The position numbers and the translations under genes were made by a program. A DNA stretch of 64,000 bases from Mycobacterium florentinum (lineage in GTDB: Bacteria > Actinomycetota > Actinomycetes > Mycobacteriales > Mycobacteriaceae), in assembly GCF_010730355.1 (NCBI RefSeq), contig NZ_AP022576.1, forward strand, positions 62,001 through 126,000, read 5' to 3'. Below are positions 1 through 7,987 of the stretch, piece by piece (position 1 is the first letter of the stretch; every line of letters begins with the position of its first letter). Below the pieces are notes generated by a model. It searched no databases, had not been told where the DNA came from, and worked only from the letters and a program-made list of their open reading frames with translations.

Positions 1-203
1 GGCAACAGGGTTTTCAATGGCACCGGTGCCGTATTGAGGGAGTTCTCGATCTGGTGGTTCTCCCGTGAAGTGCGGGCATTCTTTCCGAGTTGCCACGGCG
101 CGAGCACCATGAAACACAGGTAGGTGAAGGCGATGACTACCAGGATCAGCGCTATCCAGCCTGGTCGTAGCAGGAATGCCAATCTCGCGAGGAAACGTGG
201 CAT
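1..203 (-). CDS. SURF1 family protein, N-terminal part (cut by window edge)
   Basis: Only the first 67 codons lie in the window. The ATG is at 203 and the gene runs off the left edge. The translation begins MPRFLARLAFLLRPGW, continues into one hydrophobic segment (about residues 16-33), and then shows the APWQLGKN stretch typical of SURF1 proteins, which are membrane proteins linked to cytochrome oxidase assembly. The start overlaps the ptpA stop by a few bases (the stop TGA at 203-205 shares a base with the ATG), so translation is probably coupled. The same neighbour follows ptpA in M. tuberculosis (Rv2235). The family call rests on the N-terminus only. Confidence 0.8.
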   Translation of the reverse strand, partial: MPRFLARLAFLLRPGWIALILVVIAFTYLCFMVLAPWQLGKNARTSRENHQIENSLNTAPVPLKTLL

Positions 204-691
204 CAACCGTGCCCGTTTTGCGCTAGTTGCTCGTCGACCCAGTCGTGCAGGCCGGGCAACGCGGCCTCGATGACGGCCAACACCTCTTCAAAGTCGGCGT
301 GGTTGCCGTAGTAGGGATCCTCGACGTCGAGGGCGTGGGCGCCCGAGCGCGGGTCGAACGAGCGCAGCATCCGGATCCGGTCGCTGTCGACGCCGAGCTG
401 CTGCAACATCCGCAGATGATTGCGGCCGAGGGCCACCACCAGGTCGGCGCCCAGGTGGTCGTCGTCGACCTGCGCGGCGCGGTGCTCGGTGGAATAGCCG
501 TGGGCGCGCAGGACCTTGGCCGCCCGCTCGTCGGCGCCACTGCCGACATGCCAGTTGCCGGTGCCCGCACTGGTCACGCGCACCGCGTCGCCGAGACCAC
601 GCTGGCGCAGCTGGTCGGCGAACATTTTCTCGGCCATCGGTGAGCGGCAGATGTTGCCGCTGCAGACGAATGTCACGTGCAACTCAGACAC
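203..691 (-). CDS. ptpA: Low-molecular-weight protein tyrosine phosphatase PtpA
   Basis: This is an LMW-PTP family phosphatase. In M. tuberculosis the orthologue is secreted into macrophages and blocks phagosome maturation. The P-loop CSGNICRS gives the catalytic Cys10 and Arg16, and DPYYG near residue 125 supplies the general-acid Asp and the two adjacent tyrosines. I chose the GTG at 691 (162 aa) because the protein then begins right at the first beta strand, as in the tuberculosis protein (163 aa). A longer in-frame start at 727 adds 12 residues with no similarity. The start lies inside the 3' end of ptkA (8-bp overlap), so kinase and phosphatase are translationally linked. Compared with the tuberculosis protein, the P-loop Thr is Ser and the Cys53 position is Gly (GSGADER). 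Confidence 0.95.
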   Translation of the reverse strand: MSELHVTFVCSGNICRSPMAEKMFADQLRQRGLGDAVRVTSAGTGNWHVGSGADERAAKVLRAHGYSTEHRAAQVDDDHLGADLVVALGRNHLRMLQQLGVDSDRIRMLRSFDPRSGAHALDVEDPYYGNHADFEEVLAVIEAALPGLHDWVDEQLAQNGHG

Positions 692-1346
692 CGAGCGCCC
701 TCCGCAGCTCGGAGATCGTGGCGGCATGCGTCACGCCGGTCACGGTGTAGCCGTCGGCGAAATCGGCCTTGCCGTAGCCCCAGCCGACCACCACGGTGTC
801 GATGCCGTGCGCGGCCGCCCCGTCGACGTCGTGGCTGCGGTCGCCGACCATCAGCACTCGCTCGGGCAGCGGTTGCAGCTGGGCCAGCGCGTGCGCCAGG
901 ACGTCCTCCTTGCTGCGGCGGGTGCCGTCGGGGAGGGCGCCGGCGATGACCTCGAAGTGCCCGTCGATCGAGAAGTGGGCAAGGACGCGCCGCGCCGTCG
1001 GCTCCAGCTTGGAGGTGGCCACGGCCAGCCGTACACCCGCGGCGCGCAGGTCGGCCAGCAGCGGCTCGATCCCGTCGAACAGGCTGTTGATCGCCCAGCC
1101 CCGAGCGCCATACTCCTCCCGGAACGCCGCGAACGCCGCGTCGGCGTCCTCCCCGAGCATCAGCTGGAACGTCTCGTCCATCGGCGGGCCGACGATCTGC
1201 GCGGCCAGGTCACCGTCGGGCACGGGGGCGCCGATGTGCTCGAGCGCATGGGTGAAGCTGGCGACGATTCCCGCCGCGGAATCGGTCAGGGTGCCGTCGA
1301 GGTCGAAGATCACCAGCTGGGGCGCCTGGGAAACTGCTCCTGTCAC
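684..1346 (-). CDS. ptkA: HAD-like protein tyrosine kinase PtkA, short form
   Basis: The 220-aa protein has a HAD-fold core. The first motif is DLDGTLTDS near residue 15, ATSKLEPT is the second, and VGDRSHDV is the third/fourth. Orthologous Rv2232 was described as an unusual protein tyrosine kinase that phosphorylates PtpA. The GTG start at 1346 is the only plausible one, because the frame is closed by a TAG about 70 bp further up and holds no other ATG, GTG or TTG. The M. tuberculosis protein carries about 75 extra N-terminal residues that are disordered, and they are absent here. The stop overlaps the ptpA start, so the two form one operon with SURF1. HAD phosphatases share the fold, so kinase activity is inferred from orthology only. 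Confidence 0.88.
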   Translation of the reverse strand: MTGAVSQAPQLVIFDLDGTLTDSAAGIVASFTHALEHIGAPVPDGDLAAQIVGPPMDETFQLMLGEDADAAFAAFREEYGARGWAINSLFDGIEPLLADLRAAGVRLAVATSKLEPTARRVLAHFSIDGHFEVIAGALPDGTRRSKEDVLAHALAQLQPLPERVLMVGDRSHDVDGAAAHGIDTVVVGWGYGKADFADGYTVTGVTHAATISELRRALGV

Positions 1347-1433
1347 GTCACCATTCTCGTTGATTGCCAGTAGTGCGGCATCAAGGGCCTCGCTGGAGAT
1401 GCGCTCAGTTCGCTTCTAGGGGATTCTTAGTCT

Positions 1434-1465
1434 GGTAGGCAACGGGTTTCGTTGCCTACCGTTTT
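1434..1465 (+). promoter_or_regulatory. 11-bp hairpin followed by a T run, upstream of hydrolase gene
   Basis: GGTAGGCAACG (1434-1444) and CGTTGCCTACC (1450-1460) are perfect inverted arms with a 5-nt loop. A GTTTTT follows directly on the plus strand. That is the form of an intrinsic terminator, yet no plus-strand gene lies upstream, and the start codon of the hydrolase is 43 bp further on. It could be a leader attenuator, an operator overlapping the promoter, or a terminator for an unseen transcript. A possible -10 (TAGTCT, 1428-1433) abuts the left arm, which would favour the operator reading. Confidence 0.5.
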
Positions 1466-1503
1466 TGCCAGCGTCTGCGCCAGCAGTTGCGGAAGGAAGC
1501 ACC

Positions 1504-2355
1504 ATGACCGGTAGCACCATCACGGATTGGGAAAAGGCGGAGATCGACAAAGCCAACGCCTCTGGACTGACTCCGGTGGTGTTCGTGCATGGTCTGTGGT
1601 TGCTGTCCAGCAGCTGGCAGCGTTGGCGTGAGTTGTTCGAAGCGAACGGATACGCGACCATCGCCCCCGGTTGGCCCGACGATCCGGCCACCGTCGCCGA
1701 GGCGTTCGAGCATCCAGAAGTCTTCGCGCACAAGACAGTTCAAGCCGTCACTGATCACTATCTGGAAGCCATCGGGCAGCTGACGAAGAAACCCGCGGTC
1801 GTCGGTCACTCCTTCGGCGGCTTGATCTCCCAGAAGATCGCGGGCACGGGTGCGTCGGTGGCGACCGTGTCGATCGACAACGCCCCGTTCAGAGGGATTC
1901 TGCCGCTGCCGATCTCGGCGCTGCGCTCGTCGTTCCCGGTGCTGGGCAACCCCGCCAACCACGGCAAGGCCGTCGCCCTGACCTTCGATCAGTTCAAGTA
2001 CGGCTGGGCGAACAACCTCGACGAGGCCGAGGCCAAGGAACTGCACGACACCTATCACGTGCCGGCGCCCGGCCTGCCGCTGTTTCAGGCGGCGATTTCG
2101 AATTTCAACCCGGCCAGCGAGACCAAGGTGGACTCGAAGAATCCTGACCGCGGCCCGCTGCTGATCATCGCGGGGGAAAACGACCACACCGTGCCGCTGG
2201 CGGTCACCGAGGCCACCTTCAAGCTTCAGTCCAAGCACAACCCGGGTGTCACCGAGATCGAGCGGATCCCCGCCCGCGGCCACTCCCTGGTCATCGACAG
2301 CGGCTGGAAAGAAGTCGCCGATGCCGCCGTGAAGTTCATTCAGCGCTTCACCTGA
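1504..2355 (+). CDS. Alpha/beta hydrolase
   Basis: This is a 283-aa alpha/beta-fold hydrolase. The oxyanion-hole motif HGLW is at residues 29-32, the nucleophile elbow GHSFGG gives Ser103, an acidic residue lies in GENDHTVP and the catalytic His in the late ARGHS. There is no signal peptide, so it should be cytosolic. The ATG at 1504 is preceded by GGAAGGAAG at a suitable distance. An in-frame start 39 bp upstream is less likely because it lies close to the leader hairpin. The substrate cannot be told from sequence; similar proteins are annotated as esterases or non-haem haloperoxidase-like hydrolases. The gene stands alone, divergent from ptkA. Confidence 0.85.
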   Translation: MTGSTITDWEKAEIDKANASGLTPVVFVHGLWLLSSSWQRWRELFEANGYATIAPGWPDDPATVAEAFEHPEVFAHKTVQAVTDHYLEAIGQLTKKPAVVGHSFGGLISQKIAGTGASVATVSIDNAPFRGILPLPISALRSSFPVLGNPANHGKAVALTFDQFKYGWANNLDEAEAKELHDTYHVPAPGLPLFQAAISNFNPASETKVDSKNPDRGPLLIIAGENDHTVPLAVTEATFKLQSKHNPGVTEIERIPARGHSLVIDSGWKEVADAAVKFIQRFT

Positions 2356-2411
2356 TTTCGCGCCTGCGCGCAGGCTCGCCGCCAGTTTGCTCGAGACGCA
2401 GCGAGCCAGGC

Positions 2412-2417
2412 TATGCT
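2412..2417 (+). promoter_or_regulatory. Probable -10 box of the sensor-domain lipoprotein gene
   Basis: TATGCT fits the mycobacterial TANNNT -10 pattern and would place the transcript start near 2424, about 29 nt before the ATG at 2453, leaving room for the purine-rich GAAGGGTGAAAA leader. No good -35 is seen, which is common in mycobacteria. Confidence 0.35.
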
Positions 2418-2452
2418 CAGCCCACGAGGGGGGCTTTGAAGGGTGAAAATGC

Positions 2453-3211
2453 ATGCGCCGATTAACAGTCGGAGTCGTCATCGTTGCTGTCACGTTAGTT
2501 GCTGCCTGTGGCAGCGGCGACGGCAACGGCCCGGCTTCGTCGAGTAAGACCACAACCACCACGTCGTCATCGAAGCCGCCGATCGCGCAGGCCGCGCTGT
2601 CGAGTCTGTTGCTCACGCCGGCCGAGGTCGACACCGTGCTGGGCGTCACGGGGTCGGCGAGCAAGGACAAAATCGACAAGCTGCAGGACGACTCGACCAA
2701 GCAGCCACCGGGACCGCCGGGCTGGAAGTTTCCCGACGAGTGCGTTTACACGCTGGGCCCCGCGGAGGCCCCCGTATACGCGGGCAGCGGCAACACCGCG
2801 GTCAGCGGTGACGCCGACTCCACTTCGCTGGGAAACGACCAGGACGTCATGGTGGGCCAGGTGGTGGTGTTGTTCCCCTCCGCCAAGGAGGCGAATGACT
2901 TCTTCAGCACCTCCGCCCAGCGCTGGCCTGCCTGTGCGGACCGTCAAATCAACGTGCCTGCCAAAGACGACGGCACCCAGATGACATTCAAGATGGGTCC
3001 GTTCGCCAACACCAACGGAATCTTGAGCGTTACGCAGACGACGACCATGACCATGAGTGGCCAACCCGACGCGATGACCATCACCGTTCAGCGGGCGCTG
3101 ACGGCGCGCAACAACGTTGTCGTCGACGTCGTCCTGATGCGCAAAGACCCGGCGGACTTGGGCGTCAAGGTCGCAGCTCAGATCGCCGGCAAGATCGACA
3201 AGCAGCAGTAG
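2453..3211 (+). CDS. Lipoprotein with PknH-type extracellular sensor domain
   Basis: This 252-aa protein has a signal peptide ending in the lipobox LVAAC (Cys19), followed by a Ser/Thr-rich linker of about 20 residues (KTTTTTSSSK). The rest resembles the extracellular domain that follows the transmembrane helix of the kinase PknH and occurs alone in several mycobacterial lipoproteins. It has a conserved Cys in FPDECVY and another in RWPACAD that probably form a disulfide. It should be anchored on the outer face of the cytoplasmic membrane. The ligand is unknown. It stands between two unrelated transcription units, and the family assignment is from overall pattern. Confidence 0.75.
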   Translation: MRRLTVGVVIVAVTLVAACGSGDGNGPASSSKTTTTTSSSKPPIAQAALSSLLLTPAEVDTVLGVTGSASKDKIDKLQDDSTKQPPGPPGWKFPDECVYTLGPAEAPVYAGSGNTAVSGDADSTSLGNDQDVMVGQVVVLFPSAKEANDFFSTSAQRWPACADRQINVPAKDDGTQMTFKMGPFANTNGILSVTQTTTMTMSGQPDAMTITVQRALTARNNVVVDVVLMRKDPADLGVKVAAQIAGKIDKQQ

Positions 3212-3248
3212 CCTCACCCGGGCGGTGCCCGGGGCCGGCAGCGCGCAC

Positions 3249-3254
3249 TAGTGT
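3249..3254 (+). promoter_or_regulatory. -10 box for a leaderless aminotransferase transcript
   Basis: TAGTGT (TANNNT) ends 7 nt before the ATG at 3262. With the usual 6-8 nt from -10 to transcript start, the mRNA would begin at the start codon. No Shine-Dalgarno sequence precedes this ATG, in agreement with a leaderless transcript. Confidence 0.45.
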
Positions 3255-3261
3255 TTCTCGG

Positions 3262-4308
3262 ATGGCGAGTCCGGAATCGATGGCGCGCTATCACGGTGAT
3301 CAGGCCGCGGCGCCCGGCATGCTCGATTTCGCGGTCAACGTCCGCCACGCGCATCCACCGCAATGGCTGATCGAGCGGCTGGCCGCGCGGCTGGCGGACC
3401 TGGCGCGCTACCCCAGCCTTGAGGACCAGCACCGGGCGCAAGACGCGGCCGCGCGGCGGCACGGCCGGGCGCGCGATGAGGTGCTGCCGCTGGCCGGCGG
3501 CGCCGAAGGGTTCGCGTTGCTGCCCAACCTGCGCCCGGCGCTGGCGGCGGTCATCGCGCCCTCGTTCACCGAGCCGGCCGTGGCGCTGCGCGCGGCCGGG
3601 GTGCCGGTGCACCACGTCGTCGTCGAACCGCCATTCGGCCTCGACGGCGCTTTGGAAGTGCCGGAGGACGCCGACCTGGTCGTGGTGGGTAATCCGACCA
3701 ACCCCACCTCGGTGCTGCACCGCCGCGAGCAGCTGCTCGCCTTGCGTCGGCCCGGGCGGATCGTGGTGGTCGACGAGGCATTCGCGGATTCGATTCCGGG
3801 CGAGCCGGAGTCGCTGGCCGCAGACTCGCCCGCCGATGTGCTGGTGCTGCGCAGCCTGACCAAGACCTGGGCGCTGGCCGGACTGCGGGTGGGCTACGCG
3901 CTGGGCGCGCCAGAGGTGTTGGCGCGCTTGACCTCTCAGCGTGCGCATTGGCCGGTGGGCACCCTGCAACTCACGGCGCTGGCCGCGTGTTGTGCACCCG
4001 ACGCGGTTGCCGAGGCCGAAGCCGGCGCGGTGCGGCTGGCGCAACTGCGCACCGAGATGGTGGTCGGTTTGACCTCGGTGGGCGCCGACGTGGTCGACGG
4101 GCAGGCCCCGTTCGTGCTGTTCCGCGTCCCCGATGCCGTTCGAGTGCGTAATGCTCTGCACGACAAGGGGATTGCGGTGCGTCGCTGTGACACGTTCGTC
4201 GGCCTGGACGAGAGCTATCTGCGGGCCGCGGTGCGCCGGGAGTGGCCGCTGCTGGTCCAGGCCATCTCGGAGGCCATGCCCGTCGCGAACAGTGGGAGGC
4301 ATCGGTGA
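3262..4308 (+). CDS. cobC: PLP-dependent aminotransferase, CobC/HisC-like (Rv2231c type)
   Basis: This is a 348-aa fold-type I aminotransferase. It has NPTNPT at 144-149, DEAF at 171-174 and the PLP lysine Lys201 in [15 protein letters not shown]. It is related both to CobC/CobD threonine-phosphate decarboxylases of cobalamin synthesis and to histidinol-phosphate aminotransferases. M. tuberculosis Rv2231c is annotated cobC, but an aminotransferase role on histidinol phosphate has also been proposed, so the substrate is open. It heads a four-gene operon whose members overlap by 4 bp each (GTGA or ATGA), so the products are probably made in fixed ratio. The last gene of that operon also carries a cobalamin-type phosphatase domain. 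Confidence 0.85.
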   Translation: MASPESMARYHGDQAAAPGMLDFAVNVRHAHPPQWLIERLAARLADLARYPSLEDQHRAQDAAARRHGRARDEVLPLAGGAEGFALLPNLRPALAAVIAPSFTEPAVALRAAGVPVHHVVVEPPFGLDGALEVPEDADLVVVGNPTNPTSVLHRREQLLALRRPGRIVVVDEAFADSIPGEPESLAADSPADVLVLRSLTKTWALAGLRVGYALGAPEVLARLTSQRAHWPVGTLQLTALAACCAPDAVAEAEAGAVRLAQLRTEMVVGLTSVGADVVDGQAPFVLFRVPDAVRVRNALHDKGIAVRRCDTFVGLDESYLRAAVRREWPLLVQAISEAMPVANSGRHR

Positions 4309-5444
4309 GCGCACGGCTGTCCGACGTGATCGAAGTCCTGGACGAGGCCTACCCGCCGCGGCTGGCCCAATCGTGGGATTCGGTCGGATTGGTGTGCGGT
4401 GACCCGGCTGACGTGCTCGACTCGGTGACGATTGCGGTCGACGCGACGCCGGCGGTCGTCGACGAAGTCCCCGAGGGCGGCCTGCTGCTGGCCCATCACC
4501 CACTGCTGTTGCGCGGGGTGGACACGGTCGCGGCCAGCACGCCCAAGGGTGCGCTGGTGCACCGGCTGATCGTAAGTGGGCGCTCCCTGTTCACCGCACA
4601 CACCAACGCCGACTCGGCATCGCCGGGTGTCTCCGACGCGCTCGCGGACGCCCTCGGCCTCACCGTCGAAGCGGTGCTCGAACCGCTGTCGGAGCCGGCC
4701 GATCTCGACAAGTGGGTGATCTACGTGCCGCGCGCGAACGCAGAAGCGGTGCAGGCGGCCGTGTTTGAGGCCGGCGCCGGACACATCGGCGACTACTCGC
4801 ATTGCAGCTGGAGCGTCTGCGGTATCGGGCAGTTCCTGCCGCACGATGGCGCCACGCCCGCGGTGGGCAGCGTGGGAACCGTCGAGCGGGTGGAGGAAGA
4901 CCGGTTCGAGGTCGTCGCACCCGCGCGGGCCCGGGCCGCGGTGCTGGCCGCGATGCGCGCCGCCCACCCGTACGAAGAACCGGCGTTCGATATCTTCGCC
5001 CTGGTGCCCGCGCCCGGCGATACCGGAATGGGCCGTATCGGCACGCTGGCAAAACCGGAATCGTTGCGCGCCTTCGTCTCCCGGGTCGTTGCCGCGTTGC
5101 CGCGGACGTCCTGGGGTGTGCGCGCCGCCGGCGACCCCGACCGGGTCGTCTCGCGGGTCGCGGTGTGTGGCGGTGCCGGGGATTCGCTGTTGAGCATCGC
5201 TGCCCGCGCCGACGTGCAGGCCTTTGTGACCGCCGACCTGCGCCACCATCCGGCCGACGAGCATCGCCGGACCTCGGAGGTGGCGCTGATCGACGTCGCG
5301 CACTGGGCCAGCGAATTCCCCTGGTGCGCACAAGCCGCTGAGGTGCTGCGGTCCCAGTTCGGTGCGGACCTGCCGGTGCACGTGTCCACCACCCGCACCG
5401 ACCCTTGGAATCTCGGCCACGAAACATGTGGAGATCAATCATGA
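4305..5444 (+). CDS. Nif3-like / DUF34 dinuclear metal-centre protein
   Basis: This is a 379-aa Nif3 family protein (GTP cyclohydrolase I type 2-like). The metal ligands are visible as HHP in [12 protein letters not shown] in FTAHTNAD, and a late DLRHH and DVAHWASE segment. A central insert of about 120 residues, as in the long bacterial forms, contains the HPYEEPAFD motif. The biochemical role of the family is unsettled. The GTG at 4305 forms a GTGA overlap with the upstream stop. A longer start at 4242 would overlap the aminotransferase by 67 bp and is unlikely. Its pairing with a zinc-ribbon protein is found across actinobacteria. Confidence 0.9.
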   Translation: MSARLSDVIEVLDEAYPPRLAQSWDSVGLVCGDPADVLDSVTIAVDATPAVVDEVPEGGLLLAHHPLLLRGVDTVAASTPKGALVHRLIVSGRSLFTAHTNADSASPGVSDALADALGLTVEAVLEPLSEPADLDKWVIYVPRANAEAVQAAVFEAGAGHIGDYSHCSWSVCGIGQFLPHDGATPAVGSVGTVERVEEDRFEVVAPARARAAVLAAMRAAHPYEEPAFDIFALVPAPGDTGMGRIGTLAKPESLRAFVSRVVAALPRTSWGVRAAGDPDRVVSRVAVCGGAGDSLLSIAARADVQAFVTADLRHHPADEHRRTSEVALIDVAHWASEFPWCAQAAEVLRSQFGADLPVHVSTTRTDPWNLGHETCGDQS

Positions 5445-6178
5445 AAGCCGAAGTAGCACAGCAGCGTTCGCTCTTGGAGCTGTCCGAGCTGGATGCGGAG
5501 CTGTCTCGGATCGCGCATCGGGCCACCCGCCTGCCACAGCGGGAGGCGATCGAGCGGATGCGCAGCGAGCACGACGCGGCCAATGATCGGCTGAGCGCGG
5601 TGCGAATCGCTTTGGAAGACTTGGACACTCAGGTGTCGCGGTACGAGTCGGAGATCGCGGCGGTGCGTCAGCGCGAGGACCGCGACCGGGCGTTGCTCGA
5701 TTCGGGGGCCACCGACGCGAAGCAGTTGGCGGATCTGCAACACGAACTGGAAACCCTGACGCGTCGTCAGAGCAGCCTGGAAGATTCGCTGCTGGAAGTC
5801 ATGGAACGCCGTGAGGAGTTGCAGGCCCAGGCGGCTGCCGAGCAGGAGACGATGGAGACGCTGCAGGCGGACCTGGCCGGGGCGCAGCAGGGCCTCGATG
5901 CCGCGCTGGCCGAAATCGACGAGACCCGCCAGACGCACGCACAGCAACGCGACCGGCTGGCCGCCGCCCTGGACCCCGCGTTGTCCGCGCTCTACGAGCG
6001 GCAGCGCGCCGGGGGAGGACCGGGCGCCGGGCCGCTGCTCGGACATCGCTGCGGCGCATGCCGGATCGAGATCGACCGGGGTGAGCTGGCCCGCATCTCG
6101 GCGGCGGCCGACGACGACGTGGTGCGCTGCCCGGAATGCGGCGCGATCCTGTTGCGGGTCAAGGGGATCGGTCAGTGA
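5441..6178 (+). CDS. Coiled-coil protein with C-terminal C4 zinc ribbon (Rv2229c type)
   Basis: This 245-aa protein is dominated by a long alpha-helical hairpin. Residues about 5-180 are heptad-rich and charged, with many Glu/Gln/Arg and no Pro. A four-cysteine zinc ribbon follows (CGAC, then CPEC about 30 residues later). The architecture is shared with proteins of the CT398 / zinc-ribbon DUF164 family, which have been linked to secretion or to nucleic-acid partners without a settled role. The ATG at 5441 gives an ATGA overlap with the Nif3 gene. Constant adjacency with Nif3 suggests a functional pair, possibly metal handling, but this is inference. Confidence 0.88.
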   Translation: MKAEVAQQRSLLELSELDAELSRIAHRATRLPQREAIERMRSEHDAANDRLSAVRIALEDLDTQVSRYESEIAAVRQREDRDRALLDSGATDAKQLADLQHELETLTRRQSSLEDSLLEVMERREELQAQAAAEQETMETLQADLAGAQQGLDAALAEIDETRQTHAQQRDRLAAALDPALSALYERQRAGGGPGAGPLLGHRCGACRIEIDRGELARISAAADDDVVRCPECGAILLRVKGIGQ

Positions 6179-7296
6179 AGGTTGTCATCGAAGCCGATGG
6201 CGGGTCCCGAGGCAATCCCGGGCCGGCCGGATACGGCGCGGTGGTGCACACCGAAGACCGCGCGACCGTGCTGGCCGAAAGCAAACAGGCCATCGGCCGG
6301 GCGACCAACAACGTTGCCGAATACCGAGGGCTGATAGCCGGTTTGGAAGATGCCGTGCGGCTGGGTGCCCGCGAGGCTGACGTCTTCATGGATTCCAAGC
6401 TGGTGGTGGAGCAGATGTCCGGGCGGTGGAAAGTCAAGCACCCCGACCTGATTGAGTTGCACGCCGAGGCCCGGAAGCTGGCGGTGCGCTTCGACCGGAT
6501 CAGCTATACATGGATCCCGCGCGAACGTAACAAGCATGCCGATCGGCTGGCCAACGAAGCGATGGACGCCGCGGCCGAGGTCAGCGCCGAGATCTCCGAA
6601 TCGGCGGTCGCCGAGCCCGCGGCAGCCCAGGCCGCGAAAAGTGCTGCGACGCAATCGTCGTCGCCCGGCTGGACCGGCGCGCGTGGCACGCCGACCAGGC
6701 TGCTGTTGCTGCGGCACGGGCAGACCGCGCTGTCGGTGCAGCGCCGTTATTCCGGGCGCGGCAACCCGGAACTGACCGACCTGGGCCGCCAACAGGCACA
6801 GGCGGCGGCGCGGTATCTGGCCGCGCGTGGCGGCATCGCCGCGGTGATCTCCTCGCCACTGCAACGGGCCTATGACACGGCGACCGTGGCGGCCAAGGCG
6901 CTCGGCCTGGACGTGACCGTGGACGACGACCTGATCGAAACCGACTTCGGCGGCTGGGAGGGGCTGACGTTCGCCGAGGCCGCCGAACGCGATCCCGAAC
7001 TACACACCCGCTGGCTGCGCGACACCAGCACCGAGCCCCCGGGCGGCGAGAGTTTCGATACCGCGCTCGAGCGGGTGTGCCAGGCCCGGGAACGAATCAT
7101 CGCTGCCTATCCCGGCGCCACGGTGCTTGTCGTTTCGCATGTCACGCCGATCAAGATGCTGTTGCGCCTGGCGCTGGATGCGGGGCCCGGCATCCTGTAC
7201 AGATTGCACCTTGACCTGGCGTCCTTGAGTATCGCTGAGTTCTATATGGACGGAGAATCTTCGGTGCGGCTCGTGAATCAGACCGGCTATCTTTAG
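6175..7296 (+). CDS. RNase HI fused to histidine-phosphatase domain (Rv2228c type)
   Basis: This is a 373-aa two-domain enzyme. Residues 1 to about 135 form an RNase HI domain: EADGGSRGNPG carries the first Asp, NNVAEYRG the Glu, and FMDSKLV and NKHADRLANEA the other acidic positions. It would cleave RNA in RNA-DNA hybrids. An Ala-rich linker leads to a histidine phosphatase domain from about 175 (LLLRHGQTA with the catalytic His; later VVSHVTPIK). In M. tuberculosis Rv2228c both RNase H and acid/alpha-ribazole phosphatase activities have been reported. The GTG at 6175 gives a GTGA overlap with the zinc-ribbon gene. The gene ends the operon, and the cobalamin-type phosphatase fits the CobC-like first gene. 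Confidence 0.92.
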   Translation: MKVVIEADGGSRGNPGPAGYGAVVHTEDRATVLAESKQAIGRATNNVAEYRGLIAGLEDAVRLGAREADVFMDSKLVVEQMSGRWKVKHPDLIELHAEARKLAVRFDRISYTWIPRERNKHADRLANEAMDAAAEVSAEISESAVAEPAAAQAAKSAATQSSSPGWTGARGTPTRLLLLRHGQTALSVQRRYSGRGNPELTDLGRQQAQAAARYLAARGGIAAVISSPLQRAYDTATVAAKALGLDVTVDDDLIETDFGGWEGLTFAEAAERDPELHTRWLRDTSTEPPGGESFDTALERVCQARERIIAAYPGATVLVVSHVTPIKMLLRLALDAGPGILYRLHLDLASLSIAEFYMDGESSVRLVNQTGYL

Positions 7297-7313
7297 CCTT
7301 TGAGGAGTAGCAG

Positions 7314-7904
7314 ATGCCGCCGGATCAACCACCCGAGGACGCGCCGGGCGCCGTTCCCGCAGATATCCGGGCGCAGGTGATGCCGGCGGTGCTCGACGAG
7401 TTGGCCCGCTGGGGCGTCGAGCGATTCAGCGTCGAGGCCCTCGCCGAGCGGTACCGTCTCGACGCGGGGATGATCTACCGTCACTGGGGCGATCGCCAGC
7501 GGCTGATCGTCGACGCTGCGCTGGCCGATCTCGAGACCTGGGGCGAGGTACCGGACACCGGCTCGTTGCGCGGGGATCTGGAAGCATTGGCCCTCGGCGT
7601 CGGTAAGCGCATCAACTCCGAAGTGGGCCGTGCGTTCTTGCGGGCGTTGGTGATGGGTCCGCGTGGGCGTCACGATGAAGAGACCCGAATAATGTTCTGG
7701 CGGGCCCGTTTCGCGGTGGTGCGCCAGCTCATCGACCGCGCCAGGAAGCGCGGCGAACTACGCGACGGAATCACCACGGTGGCTGCCACGCAGATTCTCT
7801 TGGCGCCGATCAACATTCGCGCGTTGTATTCGGACGCCGCCGTCGACGACGAATACTGCCTGACCGTTGCCGACATGGCTTACCACGCGATCGCCCGGCA
7901 TTGA
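7314..7904 (+). CDS. TetR/AcrR family transcriptional regulator
   Basis: This 196-aa protein has an N-terminal helix-turn-helix (about 25-70: FSVEALAERYRLDAGMIYRHWGDR) typical of TetR repressors and a ligand-binding C-terminal half of all-helical character. A Shine-Dalgarno GAGGAG precedes the ATG. The gene starts 18 bp after the RNase H-phosphatase stop, so it may be read through from that operon. The opposite-strand P450 cassette downstream is a possible target, but no palindrome links them. The ligand is unknown. Confidence 0.82.
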   Translation: MPPDQPPEDAPGAVPADIRAQVMPAVLDELARWGVERFSVEALAERYRLDAGMIYRHWGDRQRLIVDAALADLETWGEVPDTGSLRGDLEALALGVGKRINSEVGRAFLRALVMGPRGRHDEETRIMFWRARFAVVRQLIDRARKRGELRDGITTVAATQILLAPINIRALYSDAAVDDEYCLTVADMAYHAIARH

Positions 7905-7987
7905 GTGTGCTTCGTGGGCGGAGAAATCGCTCGAATTCCGCCCTGAGCGCGCGCTCAACGCCGTCAGCGCTCACTCGATGAGCGGCC

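Noticed and set aside
2363..2376. GCCTGCGCGCAGGC palindrome after the hydrolase gene
   Set aside because: Short, GC-rich and without a T run; expected by chance at this base composition.
6504..6864. Minus-strand frames inside the RNase HI-phosphatase gene
   Set aside because: Shadow frames; the plus strand carries two complete enzyme domains.
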